From Sediminibacterium sp. (GTDB lineage: Bacteria > Bacteroidota > Bacteroidia > Chitinophagales > Chitinophagaceae): DNA of 64,000 nucleotides. The notes beneath the pieces were generated by a model, which did no database searches, was not told the origin of the DNA, and worked only from the letters and a program-made list of their open reading frames with translations. The stretch lies in NCBI RefSeq assembly GCF_030695065.1, contig NZ_JAUYTR010000007.1, positions 62,001 through 126,000 of the forward strand. The letters run 5' to 3'. Both the position numbers and the translations under genes were made by a program. Of the stretch, positions 10,021 to 18,545 are shown piece by piece. Position 1 is the first letter of the stretch. The number at the start of each line of letters is the position of its first letter.

Positions 10021-10321
10021 CCTCCAAATGAAATAATTCTTTACCGTTAAAAAACGGTGGGTCTCCGTATTTCTACTCTTTTATATTTGGTAGATATGAT
10101 TTTAATTGGGAAGGTGAAAATGATTTTTTACTCCCGTTAAATAACCATCAGAATTTGATAATACTGCCCTACCGCTTCGCTATTGTTATCCGTTCCTTCG
10201 TCTTGTTCAGAACAAAATCTTGTTGCAACAAGTAAACTAAACCCGAGTTCACGGTAGCGGGACTTCTGCGTGACGCTGAAATAACCATGGCGAGAGACAG
10301 GTCATTTTAAATTGTACTAAA
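10021..10321. other. 300-base non-coding stretch before the peptide genes
   Basis: No convincing gene on either strand. The section 10168-10300 is richer in GC than its neighbours and contains a perfect 14-base palindrome CTTGTTGCAACAAG at 10219-10232. It must hold the promoter of the peptide genes, but no clear TAnnTTTG match lies near 10322. It could be a remnant of older mobile DNA or a structured leader. Confidence 0.4.
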
Positions 10322-10510
10322 ATGAAAAAAGTATCATTCGAACAACTAGGGTTGGTGAACCTTAGTGCGGAGGAATCTCAGGAAATTAATGGAGGGGCTT
10401 GGCCAAAATGGCTAAAAGGTGTTACATGGGTAACTGTTGCTAGTGAAGTCATTGACAACTGGGATGAAATCAAAAAAGGCTTGAAGGACGGCTGGAATTC
10501 TATTAAATAA
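10322..10510 (+). CDS. Double-glycine leader peptide 1 (bacteriocin-like precursor)
   Basis: A 62-residue precursor. The leader (about 1-25) has the features recognised by C39 peptidases: hydrophobic residues spaced before the cut (LGLVNLSAEESQEI) and a Gly-Gly at 24-25. Cleavage there would release about 37 residues, starting AWPKWLKG, rich in Trp and Lys, with an amphipathic stretch and a GLKDG (GxxxG) motif near the end; no Cys. A second such gene follows after 18 bases, and the exporter genes lie downstream. It may be an antimicrobial or signalling peptide; no homologue is recognised. Confidence 0.75.
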   Translation: MKKVSFEQLGLVNLSAEESQEINGGAWPKWLKGVTWVTVASEVIDNWDEIKKGLKDGWNSIK

Positions 10511-10528
10511 TCAATTAAAATCATTCAC

Positions 10529-10726
10529 ATGAAAACTAAAAATCTTGACCTTAAAAACTTTGATGGTCTAAATGAATTATCCATTAACCAATTGCATTTA
10601 ATTGATGGAGGGGGTTTCTGGTATGACATTAGTTATGTTACTGCTGTTGCTGGAAAACTCATATTAACTTTTGCAAAGGATGCAGTTGAATATCAACACT
10701 CATTACCTCCGAATTTGAAAAAGTAG
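10529..10726 (+). CDS. Double-glycine leader peptide 2 (bacteriocin-like precursor)
   Basis: A 65-residue precursor with a leader ending in LSINQLHLIDGGG; processing after the second or third Gly would release about 36 residues beginning GFWYD or FWYD. The mature part has a hydrophobic core (about residues 37-50, TAVAGKLILTF) suited to membrane contact and a charged tail; no Cys. Its leader resembles that of peptide 1 in spacing, while the mature parts differ, as expected of a two-component bacteriocin or of two independent toxins sharing one exporter. Confidence 0.75.
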   Translation: MKTKNLDLKNFDGLNELSINQLHLIDGGGFWYDISYVTAVAGKLILTFAKDAVEYQHSLPPNLKK

Positions 10727-10730
10727 TTAG

Positions 10731-10762
10731 TAAAGGGCTGGGTTAATTAATCTGGCCCTTTA
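10731..10762 (+). terminator. Hairpin after the two peptide genes
   Basis: An eight-base stem (TAAAGGGC 10731-10738 with GCCCTTTA 10755-10762) and a 16-base loop, starting just after the stop of peptide 2. There is no good T run, so it may be a weak terminator or an RNA-stabilising hairpin that keeps peptide mRNA more abundant than exporter mRNA. Confidence 0.4.
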
Positions 10763-10807
10763 ATCATGGTTTAATAAAAGTTCAGTAATAAATAATCGTT
10801 TTTAAGC

Positions 10808-11293
10808 ATGGATAAAGTAAAATTTAACTCTACCTATATTAGTCTAATTGAATACATAAGTTCATTTGATTTAGTAAAATCAACTTTCTTGGTTATTCTT
10901 ATAAACTTATTAGTCACTATTTTATTTTCCTATATATTATTTCCAAAAGTAAATATTGGTGCTAATGAAAAATTAAGTTTACTAGCTTTTACTTTTGCTG
11001 TTATCATTATTCCAATGATTGAAACATTGGTATTTCAAAACTTTTTTGTTGGATATTTTATTAAGAAAGACTTTTCAAATATTTTATTGGTTACTTTCAT
11101 ATCTTCTTTACTTTTTTCTTTTGCGCATTTTTATTCAATTGCCTATATTTTTAAAACCTTTGTTTCTGGTTTTTTATATTGTACATTATTTTTAGTCGCT
11201 TTTAGAAAAGTAAGATTCCCATTTATTTCGGTTTTCATTGCACACGCAACTTTTAATTGCATAGGGTTTTGTATTGATTATTTCCTAAAATAA
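10808..11293 (+). CDS. CPBP (Abi/CAAX-like) intramembrane protease homologue
   Basis: A 161-residue, strongly hydrophobic protein with four or five membrane segments. Conserved CPBP positions are visible: PMIETLVFQ (E72, but Thr73 where a second Glu is usual and Gln77 where Arg is usual), FAH (H107) and HATFN (H146, N150). The family includes bacterial immunity proteins encoded beside class II bacteriocins, so self-immunity or peptide processing is a reasonable inference from its place between the peptide genes and the exporter. The altered first motif may mean a variant active site or loss of protease activity. Confidence 0.75.
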   Translation: MDKVKFNSTYISLIEYISSFDLVKSTFLVILINLLVTILFSYILFPKVNIGANEKLSLLAFTFAVIIIPMIETLVFQNFFVGYFIKKDFSNILLVTFISSLLFSFAHFYSIAYIFKTFVSGFLYCTLFLVAFRKVRFPFISVFIAHATFNCIGFCIDYFLK

Positions 11294-11300
11294 TTTCCCC

Positions 11301-12449
11301 ATGTTCCTGTCAGAAATCAATATCATTTCTCATAAACCTCGACCTTGGATTTATCTATTGATCATTGTGATGGTGGTGAGTTGCCTAGCCGCTTTACCCT
11401 TCATTAAAACGACCATAGCGATTCGCTCTAGCGGTATCATTAGACCAGCCAATGAACGGACGGAAGTGAAGCCAATCATAACGGGGAATCTTGATCGGCT
11501 ATATGTTCGCGAGGGAGATACGGTTAAACAAGGGCAGTTGATTGCGGCTATCAAAGACAATATCAGTCAGCCTAAAATCATATTAAATCAAGTTGAGCAG
11601 AATCAGCGAAAACGCTATGTGGATGATTTAATCAAATTGACTTCTAATGATAATTTCAATGCCATCTTATTAGAAACGCCGCTCTATAAAGAACAGTTGA
11701 ATAAGTTTGTTCATCAATTGGCTGATCATCAAACGGGCATTAAAAAAGTATCCAATGAGTTGCAAATTTTTACTTCGCTGCTCAAAGACAAAGTAATTGC
11801 GCCTAAAGAACATTTTGATAAAGAAATTGAATTGGAAAGATTAAACAATATTTTGAATGCTTTTAAGAATGAGCAACTCGCGCTTTGGCAAAATGATTTG
11901 CAGCGTTATCAATTAGATATTTCTCAGTTTCAGTCTCAGAAAAATCAAATTTATATTGAGCAAAAGAACTATTTCATTCTTGCGCCTGTTTCTGGGGTAA
12001 TTCAGCAAATCAATACCAGATATATTGGCGGCTTTATTGCTGCAGGAGAACCCTTATGTATTATTTCGCCATTGAGTGAATTACTGGGGGAGTGTTACTT
12101 ATCCACTAAAGACATTGGCTTATTGAAAATTGGTCATACCGCTCGCTTTCAAGTGGATGCTTTTGACTATAACTATTTCGGAATACTGACTGGTAAGGTA
12201 ATTTCTATAGAGAATGATTTTTCACTCATCAACAATAAGCCTGCTTTCAAAGTTCACTGCAGCTTTGATAGTACTCAATTGTTTTTGAAAAATGGGTTTA
12301 AAGGAAGTCTAAAAAAAGGACTCAGTTTTCAAGCAAGATTTGTTGTTGCTGAAAGAACGCTTTGGCAACTTTTATTTGATAAAGTAGATGACTGGTTTAA
12401 TCCTGTTGCGCCGAATTCTATTATAACAGCAGCTGTTTATGAAAAATAA
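11301..12449 (+). CDS. HlyD-family membrane fusion protein
   Basis: Periplasmic adaptor of 382 residues for an ABC peptide exporter. One N-terminal membrane helix (about 17-37) is followed by a first lipoyl half (GNLDRLYVREGDTVKQGQLIA region), a helical hairpin (about 95-220), the second lipoyl half (APVSGVIQQI, about 228-237) and a beta-barrel domain. It lies seven bases after the CPBP gene and overlaps the exporter gene by 11 bases. No outer membrane TolC-like gene is present here, so that partner must be encoded elsewhere. Confidence 0.9.
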   Translation: MFLSEINIISHKPRPWIYLLIIVMVVSCLAALPFIKTTIAIRSSGIIRPANERTEVKPIITGNLDRLYVREGDTVKQGQLIAAIKDNISQPKIILNQVEQNQRKRYVDDLIKLTSNDNFNAILLETPLYKEQLNKFVHQLADHQTGIKKVSNELQIFTSLLKDKVIAPKEHFDKEIELERLNNILNAFKNEQLALWQNDLQRYQLDISQFQSQKNQIYIEQKNYFILAPVSGVIQQINTRYIGGFIAAGEPLCIISPLSELLGECYLSTKDIGLLKIGHTARFQVDAFDYNYFGILTGKVISIENDFSLINNKPAFKVHCSFDSTQLFLKNGFKGSLKKGLSFQARFVVAERTLWQLLFDKVDDWFNPVAPNSIITAAVYEK

Positions 12450-14598
12450 AACCTGTATCAAACAGAGGGATATAACCGATTGTGGTGCCGCTTGCTTGGT
12501 TTCGGTGGCTATGCATTATCTATTGGAATTACCTGTTAGTAGAATTAGACAGTTTGCTGGTACCGATAAACGGGGCACCAATGTGTTGGGATTGATTGAA
12601 GCCGCCGAGCGACTTGGATTTCAGGCTAAAGCTGCAAAGGGCGTTTTGGATAGTTTGCAAAAAATTCCTTTACCTGCCATTGCGCATATTGTATTGAAAA
12701 ATGGATTACATCACTATGTGGTGATTTATTCCATTAATTCAAAGTTCATAACTTATATGGATCCTGGAGAAGGTGTATTTATAAAAAAATCACTCAATGA
12801 TTTTCAAGTATTATGGTCTGGTGTGATAGTATTGGTTTTGCCTGGGGATGGTTTTGTAACGGGTAAGCAAAAAATAAGTAATAGTGAAAGGTTTTGGCAG
12901 TTAATTAAGCCGCATACTTCCATTATGATTCAAGCTTTAATAGGGGCTTTACTCTACACCATTCTTGGCTTGTCTACTTCAATTTACATGCAAAAGATTA
13001 TAGATTTTGTATTAGTAGAAGGGAATACAAGACTATTGAATCTATTGAGTTTGGGCATGATTTTTATTTTAGTATTTCAATTGGCCATTGGTTCTTTTAA
13101 AACGGTTTTTGGTTTGCAAACAGGTCAAATGATTGATGCTAGGTTGATTCTGGGTTACTATAAACATCTATTAAAATTGCCCCAACGTTTTTTTGATACG
13201 ATGCGTGTAGGTGAAATCATCAGCAGGGTGAATGATGCAGTTAAAATAAGAGAATTTATTAATTCGGTTGCTTTAAGCTTAATCGTTAATGTGCTGATTG
13301 TAATTTTTAGTTTGTTGGTCATGTTCTTTTATTATTGGAAGTTGGCGCTTATCATGCTTGCTATAATCCCCATTTATGGGTTGATTTATTGGCTTAGTAA
13401 TAAGGTAAACAAAAAATGGCAAAGACGTTTAATGGAGGAAAGTGCTGAATTAGAAAGTCAATTAGTAGAAAGCTTGAATGCGGTTGGCACTATTAAAAAA
13501 TTTGGTATTGAACAATTTGCCAATGACAAAACAGAAAGTCGTTTTATTAGTTTGCTTAAAACAATTTATAAGTCCAGCATTTACAGTTTGTTTATTGGAA
13601 CAGGAGCAGAATTCTTTACAAGATTATTTACGATTTTGCTTTTATGGATTGGATCTTATTTTGTAATTAATCGAGAGTTATCTCCAGGTGAACTTTTATC
13701 GTTTTATGCATTGGTTGGATATTTTACTGGTCCAGCCACCTCTTTGATTGGGGCTAATAAGAATATACAAGATGCTATCATTGCTGCTGATCGCTTATTT
13801 GAAATTATTGATTTAGAAACAGAATCAAGTAATGATCAAAAAATTGAGTTAGTTCCTGAATTAATAGGTGATATTGAATTGAAGCATGTTCATTTTAGAT
13901 ATGGAACAAGAACCACTGTATTTGAAGATTTAAATATTCGTTTTGAAAAAGGAAAAAGCACTGCTGTAGTAGGGGAAAGTGGAAGTGGTAAATCAACATT
14001 GCTTTCTTTAATGCAAAATCTATATCCGCTAAACAATGGCAATATCACGATTGGTCAAATAGACTTGCAACATATTAGTAACCGGAGTTTAAGAGATAGA
14101 GTAGGTGTAGTTCCCCAACATATTGATTTATTCAATGGAACTATTATAGAAAATATTGCTATTGGTGATAGTGAACCAGATATGCAGAAAATCCTTTTTC
14201 TTTCTACTATTCTAGGTACTGATGAATTTATTAATCATTTACCCAATACCTACAACAGCATGGTTAATGAACAAGGCGTTAATTTGTCGGGTGGTCAAAA
14301 ACAGCGCTTGGCAATTGCTCGGGCACTATATCGTAACCCTGATATTTTAATTTTAGATGAAGCTACTAGCAGTCTTGATCCTACTAGTGAGCAAAAAGTA
14401 CAAGATGCCCTCAATTGGTTTAAGGAGCAAGCTAAAACCATCATCATCATTGCCCATCGATTAACTACTATAAAAAAATGTGACACCATTTTAGTGCTCA
14501 ATAAGGGTAAGTTAGTTGAACAAGGATCTCATGATTATTTACTTTCTATGAAAGGTCATTACTCGAAACTTTGGGGATACCATACTGCCCATATTTAA
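12439..14598 (+). CDS. Peptidase-containing ABC exporter (bacteriocin type)
   Basis: A 719-residue PCAT-type transporter that trims double-glycine leaders and exports the mature peptide. The N-terminal C39 peptidase domain has the catalytic Cys15 (DCGAAC), His92 (HHYVV) and Asp108 (MDPGEG). Membrane helices span about 160-430. The nucleotide-binding domain has Walker A GESGSGKST (about 512), signature LSGGQKQR (about 616), Walker B ILILDEATSSLD and the switch His in IIIIAHR. All catalytic residues are present, so both functions should be active. The overlap with the adaptor gene and the two leader peptides upstream identify its substrates. Confidence 0.95.
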   Translation: MKNKTCIKQRDITDCGAACLVSVAMHYLLELPVSRIRQFAGTDKRGTNVLGLIEAAERLGFQAKAAKGVLDSLQKIPLPAIAHIVLKNGLHHYVVIYSINSKFITYMDPGEGVFIKKSLNDFQVLWSGVIVLVLPGDGFVTGKQKISNSERFWQLIKPHTSIMIQALIGALLYTILGLSTSIYMQKIIDFVLVEGNTRLLNLLSLGMIFILVFQLAIGSFKTVFGLQTGQMIDARLILGYYKHLLKLPQRFFDTMRVGEIISRVNDAVKIREFINSVALSLIVNVLIVIFSLLVMFFYYWKLALIMLAIIPIYGLIYWLSNKVNKKWQRRLMEESAELESQLVESLNAVGTIKKFGIEQFANDKTESRFISLLKTIYKSSIYSLFIGTGAEFFTRLFTILLLWIGSYFVINRELSPGELLSFYALVGYFTGPATSLIGANKNIQDAIIAADRLFEIIDLETESSNDQKIELVPELIGDIELKHVHFRYGTRTTVFEDLNIRFEKGKSTAVVGESGSGKSTLLSLMQNLYPLNNGNITIGQIDLQHISNRSLRDRVGVVPQHIDLFNGTIIENIAIGDSEPDMQKILFLSTILGTDEFINHLPNTYNSMVNEQGVNLSGGQKQRLAIARALYRNPDILILDEATSSLDPTSEQKVQDALNWFKEQAKTIIIIAHRLTTIKKCDTILVLNKGKLVEQGSHDYLLSMKGHYSKLWGYHTAHI

Positions 14599-14609
14599 AC
14601 TTCATTCTA

Positions 14610-15170
14610 ATGATAAAAGAAAACAAAAAACATTCTGGGGTTGTAGTATTATTATTTCATGCAGTTTTGTTCAACCTTATCATATTGCCTGCTGGATTTC
14701 TTTATTCCATTTTATTTAAGGTAGACTATGTGAGCTGGGATGAATGGGTAAACAGTATATGTTTAAATGTAATTACTTGGCAAGTTTTTGATTATGCGCT
14801 AAAGGAAGATGATTCTCCTAACGGACTGAAATATGAATTGAAAAAATTTCACTTTATACATGCAATTGACCAATGGCTCCAAAAAAAACTAACAACACCA
14901 AAAATCAGATACGCTTTATTTCGAAGTTTATTTTGGTTGTTCATCTTGATCATTTTTGTAATCCCCTCGATTTCAACATTCATTTTTGAGGTTAGAATGC
15001 CTTACACTTCATTGCGATTTACTTTTGTATTCTTACAGCTACTTTGTTTGGTGTATTACTATATTCAAAATAAATATCCAAATGATGCATTTGTACAAAA
15101 AGAACCAATTGCTAGTCCATGGATGTTAGAATTGCTTTTTTTAGCTATATTCAAAAAGAAAAAAAGCTAA
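14610..15170 (+). CDS. Unknown membrane protein at the end of the peptide export locus
   Basis: A 186-residue protein without a recognised family. Hydrophobic segments occur near residues 8-35, 105-130 and 140-155, separated by a charged section. The ATG at 14610 is preferred over the TTG at 14571, which lies inside the exporter gene. It follows the exporter by 11 bases and is probably in the same transcript, so an immunity or accessory export role is possible but unproven. Its end overlaps the convergent AlgH-like gene by four bases. Confidence 0.7.
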   Translation: MIKENKKHSGVVVLLFHAVLFNLIILPAGFLYSILFKVDYVSWDEWVNSICLNVITWQVFDYALKEDDSPNGLKYELKKFHFIHAIDQWLQKKLTTPKIRYALFRSLFWLFILIIFVIPSISTFIFEVRMPYTSLRFTFVFLQLLCLVYYYIQNKYPNDAFVQKEPIASPWMLELLFLAIFKKKKS

Positions 15171-15715
15171 TTCAACTGCGGATCAATGGGGTAGTTGGTC
15201 ATTTGGGCGTATTCGCCGCCGAGTAATTGCATGCTGCGTTTCCAAATTTGTTCGGCGTCTAATGAAAAACTGATGCCTACATCTGGGGTTGTGATGATCC
15301 AACTTTTTTCTTCTACTTCTTCTTGTAATTGACCTGCACTCCAACCACTATACCCTACAAAAAAGCGAATTTGCAAATCGGTAATTTCTTTATTGTGCAA
15401 CGCTGCAATGGCTACATCAAAATCTCCTCCCCAATATATTCCTTTAGATATTTCAATTCCTTCTGTAATGATATCGGGTCTTCTATGAATAAAATGTAGG
15501 GTATGTTGTTCTACTGGTCCTCCTTCGTACACCGGCAATATTAATCCATCTGCAATCTCTACTACATCTCCTAAAACCTGATCGGTTTTTTTGTTGAGGA
15601 TAAATCCAATATCACCTTCTTCATTATGGTCGCATATTAGCACAGCTGTCCTTATAAAATTCGGATCCTTTAAAAACGGGTCGGATAGCAATAAAATTCC
15701 TTTGTTTAGTTCCAT
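15167..15715 (-). CDS. YqgE/AlgH family protein
   Basis: A 182-residue soluble protein of the AlgH family (UPF0301), whose biochemical role is unknown. Conserved features are the N-terminal GILLLSDPFLKDPNF, the GFILNK segment and GYSGWSAGQLQEE. The ATG at 15715 is chosen; a TTG three codons upstream (15724) is possible but less likely. Length matches the family (about 185). It is a single gene, convergent with the peptide export locus and separated from the sensor kinase by a short divergent region. Confidence 0.88.
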   Translation of the reverse strand: MELNKGILLLSDPFLKDPNFIRTAVLICDHNEEGDIGFILNKKTDQVLGDVVEIADGLILPVYEGGPVEQHTLHFIHRRPDIITEGIEISKGIYWGGDFDVAIAALHNKEITDLQIRFFVGYSGWSAGQLQEEVEEKSWIITTPDVGISFSLDAEQIWKRSMQLLGGEYAQMTNYPIDPQLN

Positions 15716-15824
15716 ATTGATCAAAAAGATAAGAATAATATTTATTTTCCGTGCTAAATCTAAAAAATCTAGTTAAAAAAAGCCCTTGGTTGCCTTGCTG
15801 CTATTGGCTAGGGTTAAATAAATC

Positions 15825-15832
15825 TATATTTG
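15825..15832 (+). promoter_or_regulatory. -7 promoter element of the sensor kinase gene
   Basis: TATATTTG matches TAnnTTTG exactly and ends only six bases before the ATG at 15839. Transcription would start at or next to the start codon, implying a very short leader or none. It also excludes the TTG start at 15830. Confidence 0.5.
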
Positions 15833-15838
15833 TTGCGC

Positions 15839-17164
15839 ATGAAGAGAACTTTCCCCATCATTGTCATACTGATTTCACTTTCGCTGCTAGGACTTTTCCT
15901 ATTGCAGGCTTCTTGGTTTGATAACCTTATGGAAGTAACCAAATCTCAGTTGAGTGAAAAAATTAATGCTGGGGGGGTAAGCGTAGCCAATGATATTGGC
16001 AAATCCACTCGTTCTTCCCAACCACTTAGATTAAATAGAAGGGGGGGATTATTGCTGGGCTCCGAGTTGCAAATCAAATTATTTCGCCAGCCCACCGTAG
16101 AGGAAAGGTTTACGATGGAGGAAGTGCGGGAAAAAATTGAAAAAGAATTTGAGCGGGTACAATTAGGTAAACTAAAATTTGAGTTTGCTATTTCTGATGT
16201 GGAAGGCAACTATGAATTTTATTCTCCGGGTTATGAACAAGAGTTTTGGGATACCATCAACAACAAACGAAACTACTACGCCATTTTACGCGATACAGAT
16301 AACCTCGCTTTTACTGAAACCAACGAAGTCCTTATTATTATTGTTCCTGATGTTGAAAATCAAGTATGGGCTTCACTTCGCTGGATTTTAGTGGGGGCCA
16401 TCACTTTCATGTTGATTATTATTGCTGCGTTTTACGTAACGGTTAAAACTTTGTTGAACCAGAAAAAACTGTCTCAAATCAAAAGTGATTTCATCAACAA
16501 TATGACGCATGAATTCAAAACCCCTTTGGCTACTATTTCTTTAGCGGTAGATGCGTTGCGTACGCCTAAAGTTCAGGCCAATCCAGAGAAAGGTGCTTAC
16601 TTCACTAATATTATTAAAGAAGAAAATATCCGCATGAATAAACATGTGGAAACCATTTTGCAAGCGGCTTTCTTAGAGAAGCAAGAACTCAATTTAAATT
16701 TATCTAAAATTGATGTGCACGAAATGATTCAAGAAGTGGCCAGTACTTTTGCATTACAATTGAACGATAAAAATGGTAAGATTGATTTCTTATTGAATGC
16801 AAGTAACGATTTGATCAGTGGGGATGATGCACATTTTAGAAATATGATTTCTAATTTAATAGACAATGCCATTAAATATTCTCAAGACCCTGTGCACATT
16901 AAGATTTCTACTCATAGCACCAAGAATCATTTAGTGATTCGCATTGAAGACAATGGTATTGGTATGAGTAAAGAATCTGTTAAGCGCGTGTTCGAAAAAT
17001 TCTATCGCGCTCATACCGGTAATTTACACAATGTAAAAGGTTTTGGATTGGGCATGAGTTATGTTAAAACCGTGATTGATGCGCACAAGGGAAAAATAAA
17101 AGTAGACAGCGTTGTTGGCAAGGGTACTTCATTTACTGTTGAAGTGCCGCTAATGCATGACTAG
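15839..17164 (+). CDS. Sensor histidine kinase (orphan)
   Basis: A 441-residue inner membrane kinase. The first membrane helix is at about 5-25, then a periplasmic sensing region of about 155 residues, a second helix at about 180-202, and the HisKA domain with phospho-acceptor His224 (MTHEFKTPLA). The ATPase domain has the N box NLIDNAIKYS, G1 EDNGIGM and G2 GFGLGMSYV. No response regulator is encoded beside it: upstream is the divergent AlgH-like gene and downstream the convergent queA. The partner must be elsewhere or the pair has been split. Confidence 0.93.
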   Translation: MKRTFPIIVILISLSLLGLFLLQASWFDNLMEVTKSQLSEKINAGGVSVANDIGKSTRSSQPLRLNRRGGLLLGSELQIKLFRQPTVEERFTMEEVREKIEKEFERVQLGKLKFEFAISDVEGNYEFYSPGYEQEFWDTINNKRNYYAILRDTDNLAFTETNEVLIIIVPDVENQVWASLRWILVGAITFMLIIIAAFYVTVKTLLNQKKLSQIKSDFINNMTHEFKTPLATISLAVDALRTPKVQANPEKGAYFTNIIKEENIRMNKHVETILQAAFLEKQELNLNLSKIDVHEMIQEVASTFALQLNDKNGKIDFLLNASNDLISGDDAHFRNMISNLIDNAIKYSQDPVHIKISTHSTKNHLVIRIEDNGIGMSKESVKRVFEKFYRAHTGNLHNVKGFGLGMSYVKTVIDAHKGKIKVDSVVGKGTSFTVEVPLMHD

Positions 17165-17174
17165 ATTGTTAATG

Positions 17175-18521
17175 CTAATTTTCGACCGATTCGGGTTTTG
17201 CAACCCAAAGTATTGATCCGTCGCCATACGATAAAAAACGATACTCATTTGCCAATGCATATTGGTATATTTTTTTCCAATTTTCTCCTACAATGGCTGA
17301 TACCAATAACAATAGCGTACTCTGTGGCTGATGAAAATTCGTGATCAATGCACGAATGATTTTAAAGGAATAGCCTGGTGCAATAATGATTTGCGTTTTC
17401 GTAATTATTCTGCTTGCATTATTTTTTTGCATCCATTGTAATAAAGATTGTAGCGACTCTGTAGCAGTATATTCTTTCGGTATATTTTCCGCCGTCTCAT
17501 ATGGTTCCCACTGAGTTACATGTAAATTGTCTGCTGCAATATGCGGATTCCGAATCGTCTTAACGCCAATCCAGTAAAGGCTTTCCAGCGTTCGTAGCGA
17601 AGTTGTTCCCACCGCAATAATTCCTTTTTCTACATGCGCTAATAATTGCTCAATAGTCTCAAGGGTTACATCAATAAATTCCGCATGCATTTCATGATCT
17701 TTCATCTGTTCTGCTTTCACTGGCTTAAAAGTGCCTGCTCCTACATGCAGTGTAACATATGCTTTGATTATATTTTTTTCGGACAATTTTGAAAACACGC
17801 TTTCAGTAAAATGCAAGCCTGCTGTTGGTGCTGCTACCGATCCATCGTGCTTTGCATAAATGGTTTGGTATCTTTCTTTGTCGGCTTCTTCTGTGGCTCT
17901 ATTTAAGTAGGGGGGAAGGGGAATGTCTCCTGCCAGATGCAAGACCTCTGCAAAGCTTAGCCCTGCTGGCTCCCAGCGGAATTCAATTAAAAAACAATCG
18001 GGCAAAGACTCCACTTTGGTTGCCTCAATTCTCAGGCCCGCGCCACCAGCCGCCGCGCTGACGTCCGCATCCGCGCCGCCCGCCGCGCCAACGCCCGAAG
18101 GCGCTGCCACACTCAGCTGCACCGATCCCTCCTTCCATTTCTTTGCACCACCAACCAGGCATTTCCATTGCACCGATCCCTTCTGCAACATGGCAGTGGT
18201 AATATCTTCATACTGATCGGCTGGCTCCAAGCAAAACAATTCTATTAATCCGCCCGTTGGCTTTTGAAATAGCAATCGAGCTTCCACCACTTTGGTATTA
18301 TTGAAAACCAACAAACTTCCAGCGGGCAGTTCATCGGCAATATTCGCGTAGGTATTTTCCCGAATTGGGGCGAAATCTTGGGCAGACGGCGCCGAATCCT
18401 GCCCGGCTCGCCAAATCAGCAATTTGCTCTGGTCTCGCTGTTCCAGGGGGTAACGGGCTATTTTATGGTCGGGAAGCTCATAAGTAAAATCGGAAATATG
18501 CAGTAATGACGGGTGTTTCAT
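17175..18521 (-). CDS. queA: S-adenosylmethionine:tRNA ribosyltransferase-isomerase
   Basis: Makes epoxyqueuosine in tRNA from 7-aminomethyl-7-deazaguanine and S-adenosylmethionine. Recognised by LLVFNNTKVVEARL (about 70-83), VAAPTAGLHFTE, YVTLHVGAGTFKPVKAE and MHAEF. It is 448 residues, against about 340-360 in many bacteria. Part of the excess is two Ala-rich inserts: a short one at about 38-53 and a longer Ala/Gly/Asp-rich one at about 137-163 (bases 18033-18113), the latter strikingly rich in GC. The frame is open and the catalytic segments are intact, so the enzyme should work. Divergent from mraZ across a region of DnaA-box-like sites. Confidence 0.92.
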   Translation of the reverse strand: MKHPSLLHISDFTYELPDHKIARYPLEQRDQSKLLIWRAGQDSAPSAQDFAPIRENTYANIADELPAGSLLVFNNTKVVEARLLFQKPTGGLIELFCLEPADQYEDITTAMLQKGSVQWKCLVGGAKKWKEGSVQLSVAAPSGVGAAGGADADVSAAAGGAGLRIEATKVESLPDCFLIEFRWEPAGLSFAEVLHLAGDIPLPPYLNRATEEADKERYQTIYAKHDGSVAAPTAGLHFTESVFSKLSEKNIIKAYVTLHVGAGTFKPVKAEQMKDHEMHAEFIDVTLETIEQLLAHVEKGIIAVGTTSLRTLESLYWIGVKTIRNPHIAADNLHVTQWEPYETAENIPKEYTATESLQSLLQWMQKNNASRIITKTQIIIAPGYSFKIIRALITNFHQPQSTLLLLVSAIVGENWKKIYQYALANEYRFLSYGDGSILWVAKPESVEN

Positions 18522-18545
18522 GGGTTTTCTTTAGTAATTCACGGC

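Noticed and set aside
17825..18216. Plus-strand frames opposite queA rich in Ala and Pro
   Set aside because: They arise from the GC-rich insert read on the opposite strand; no start context or homologue.
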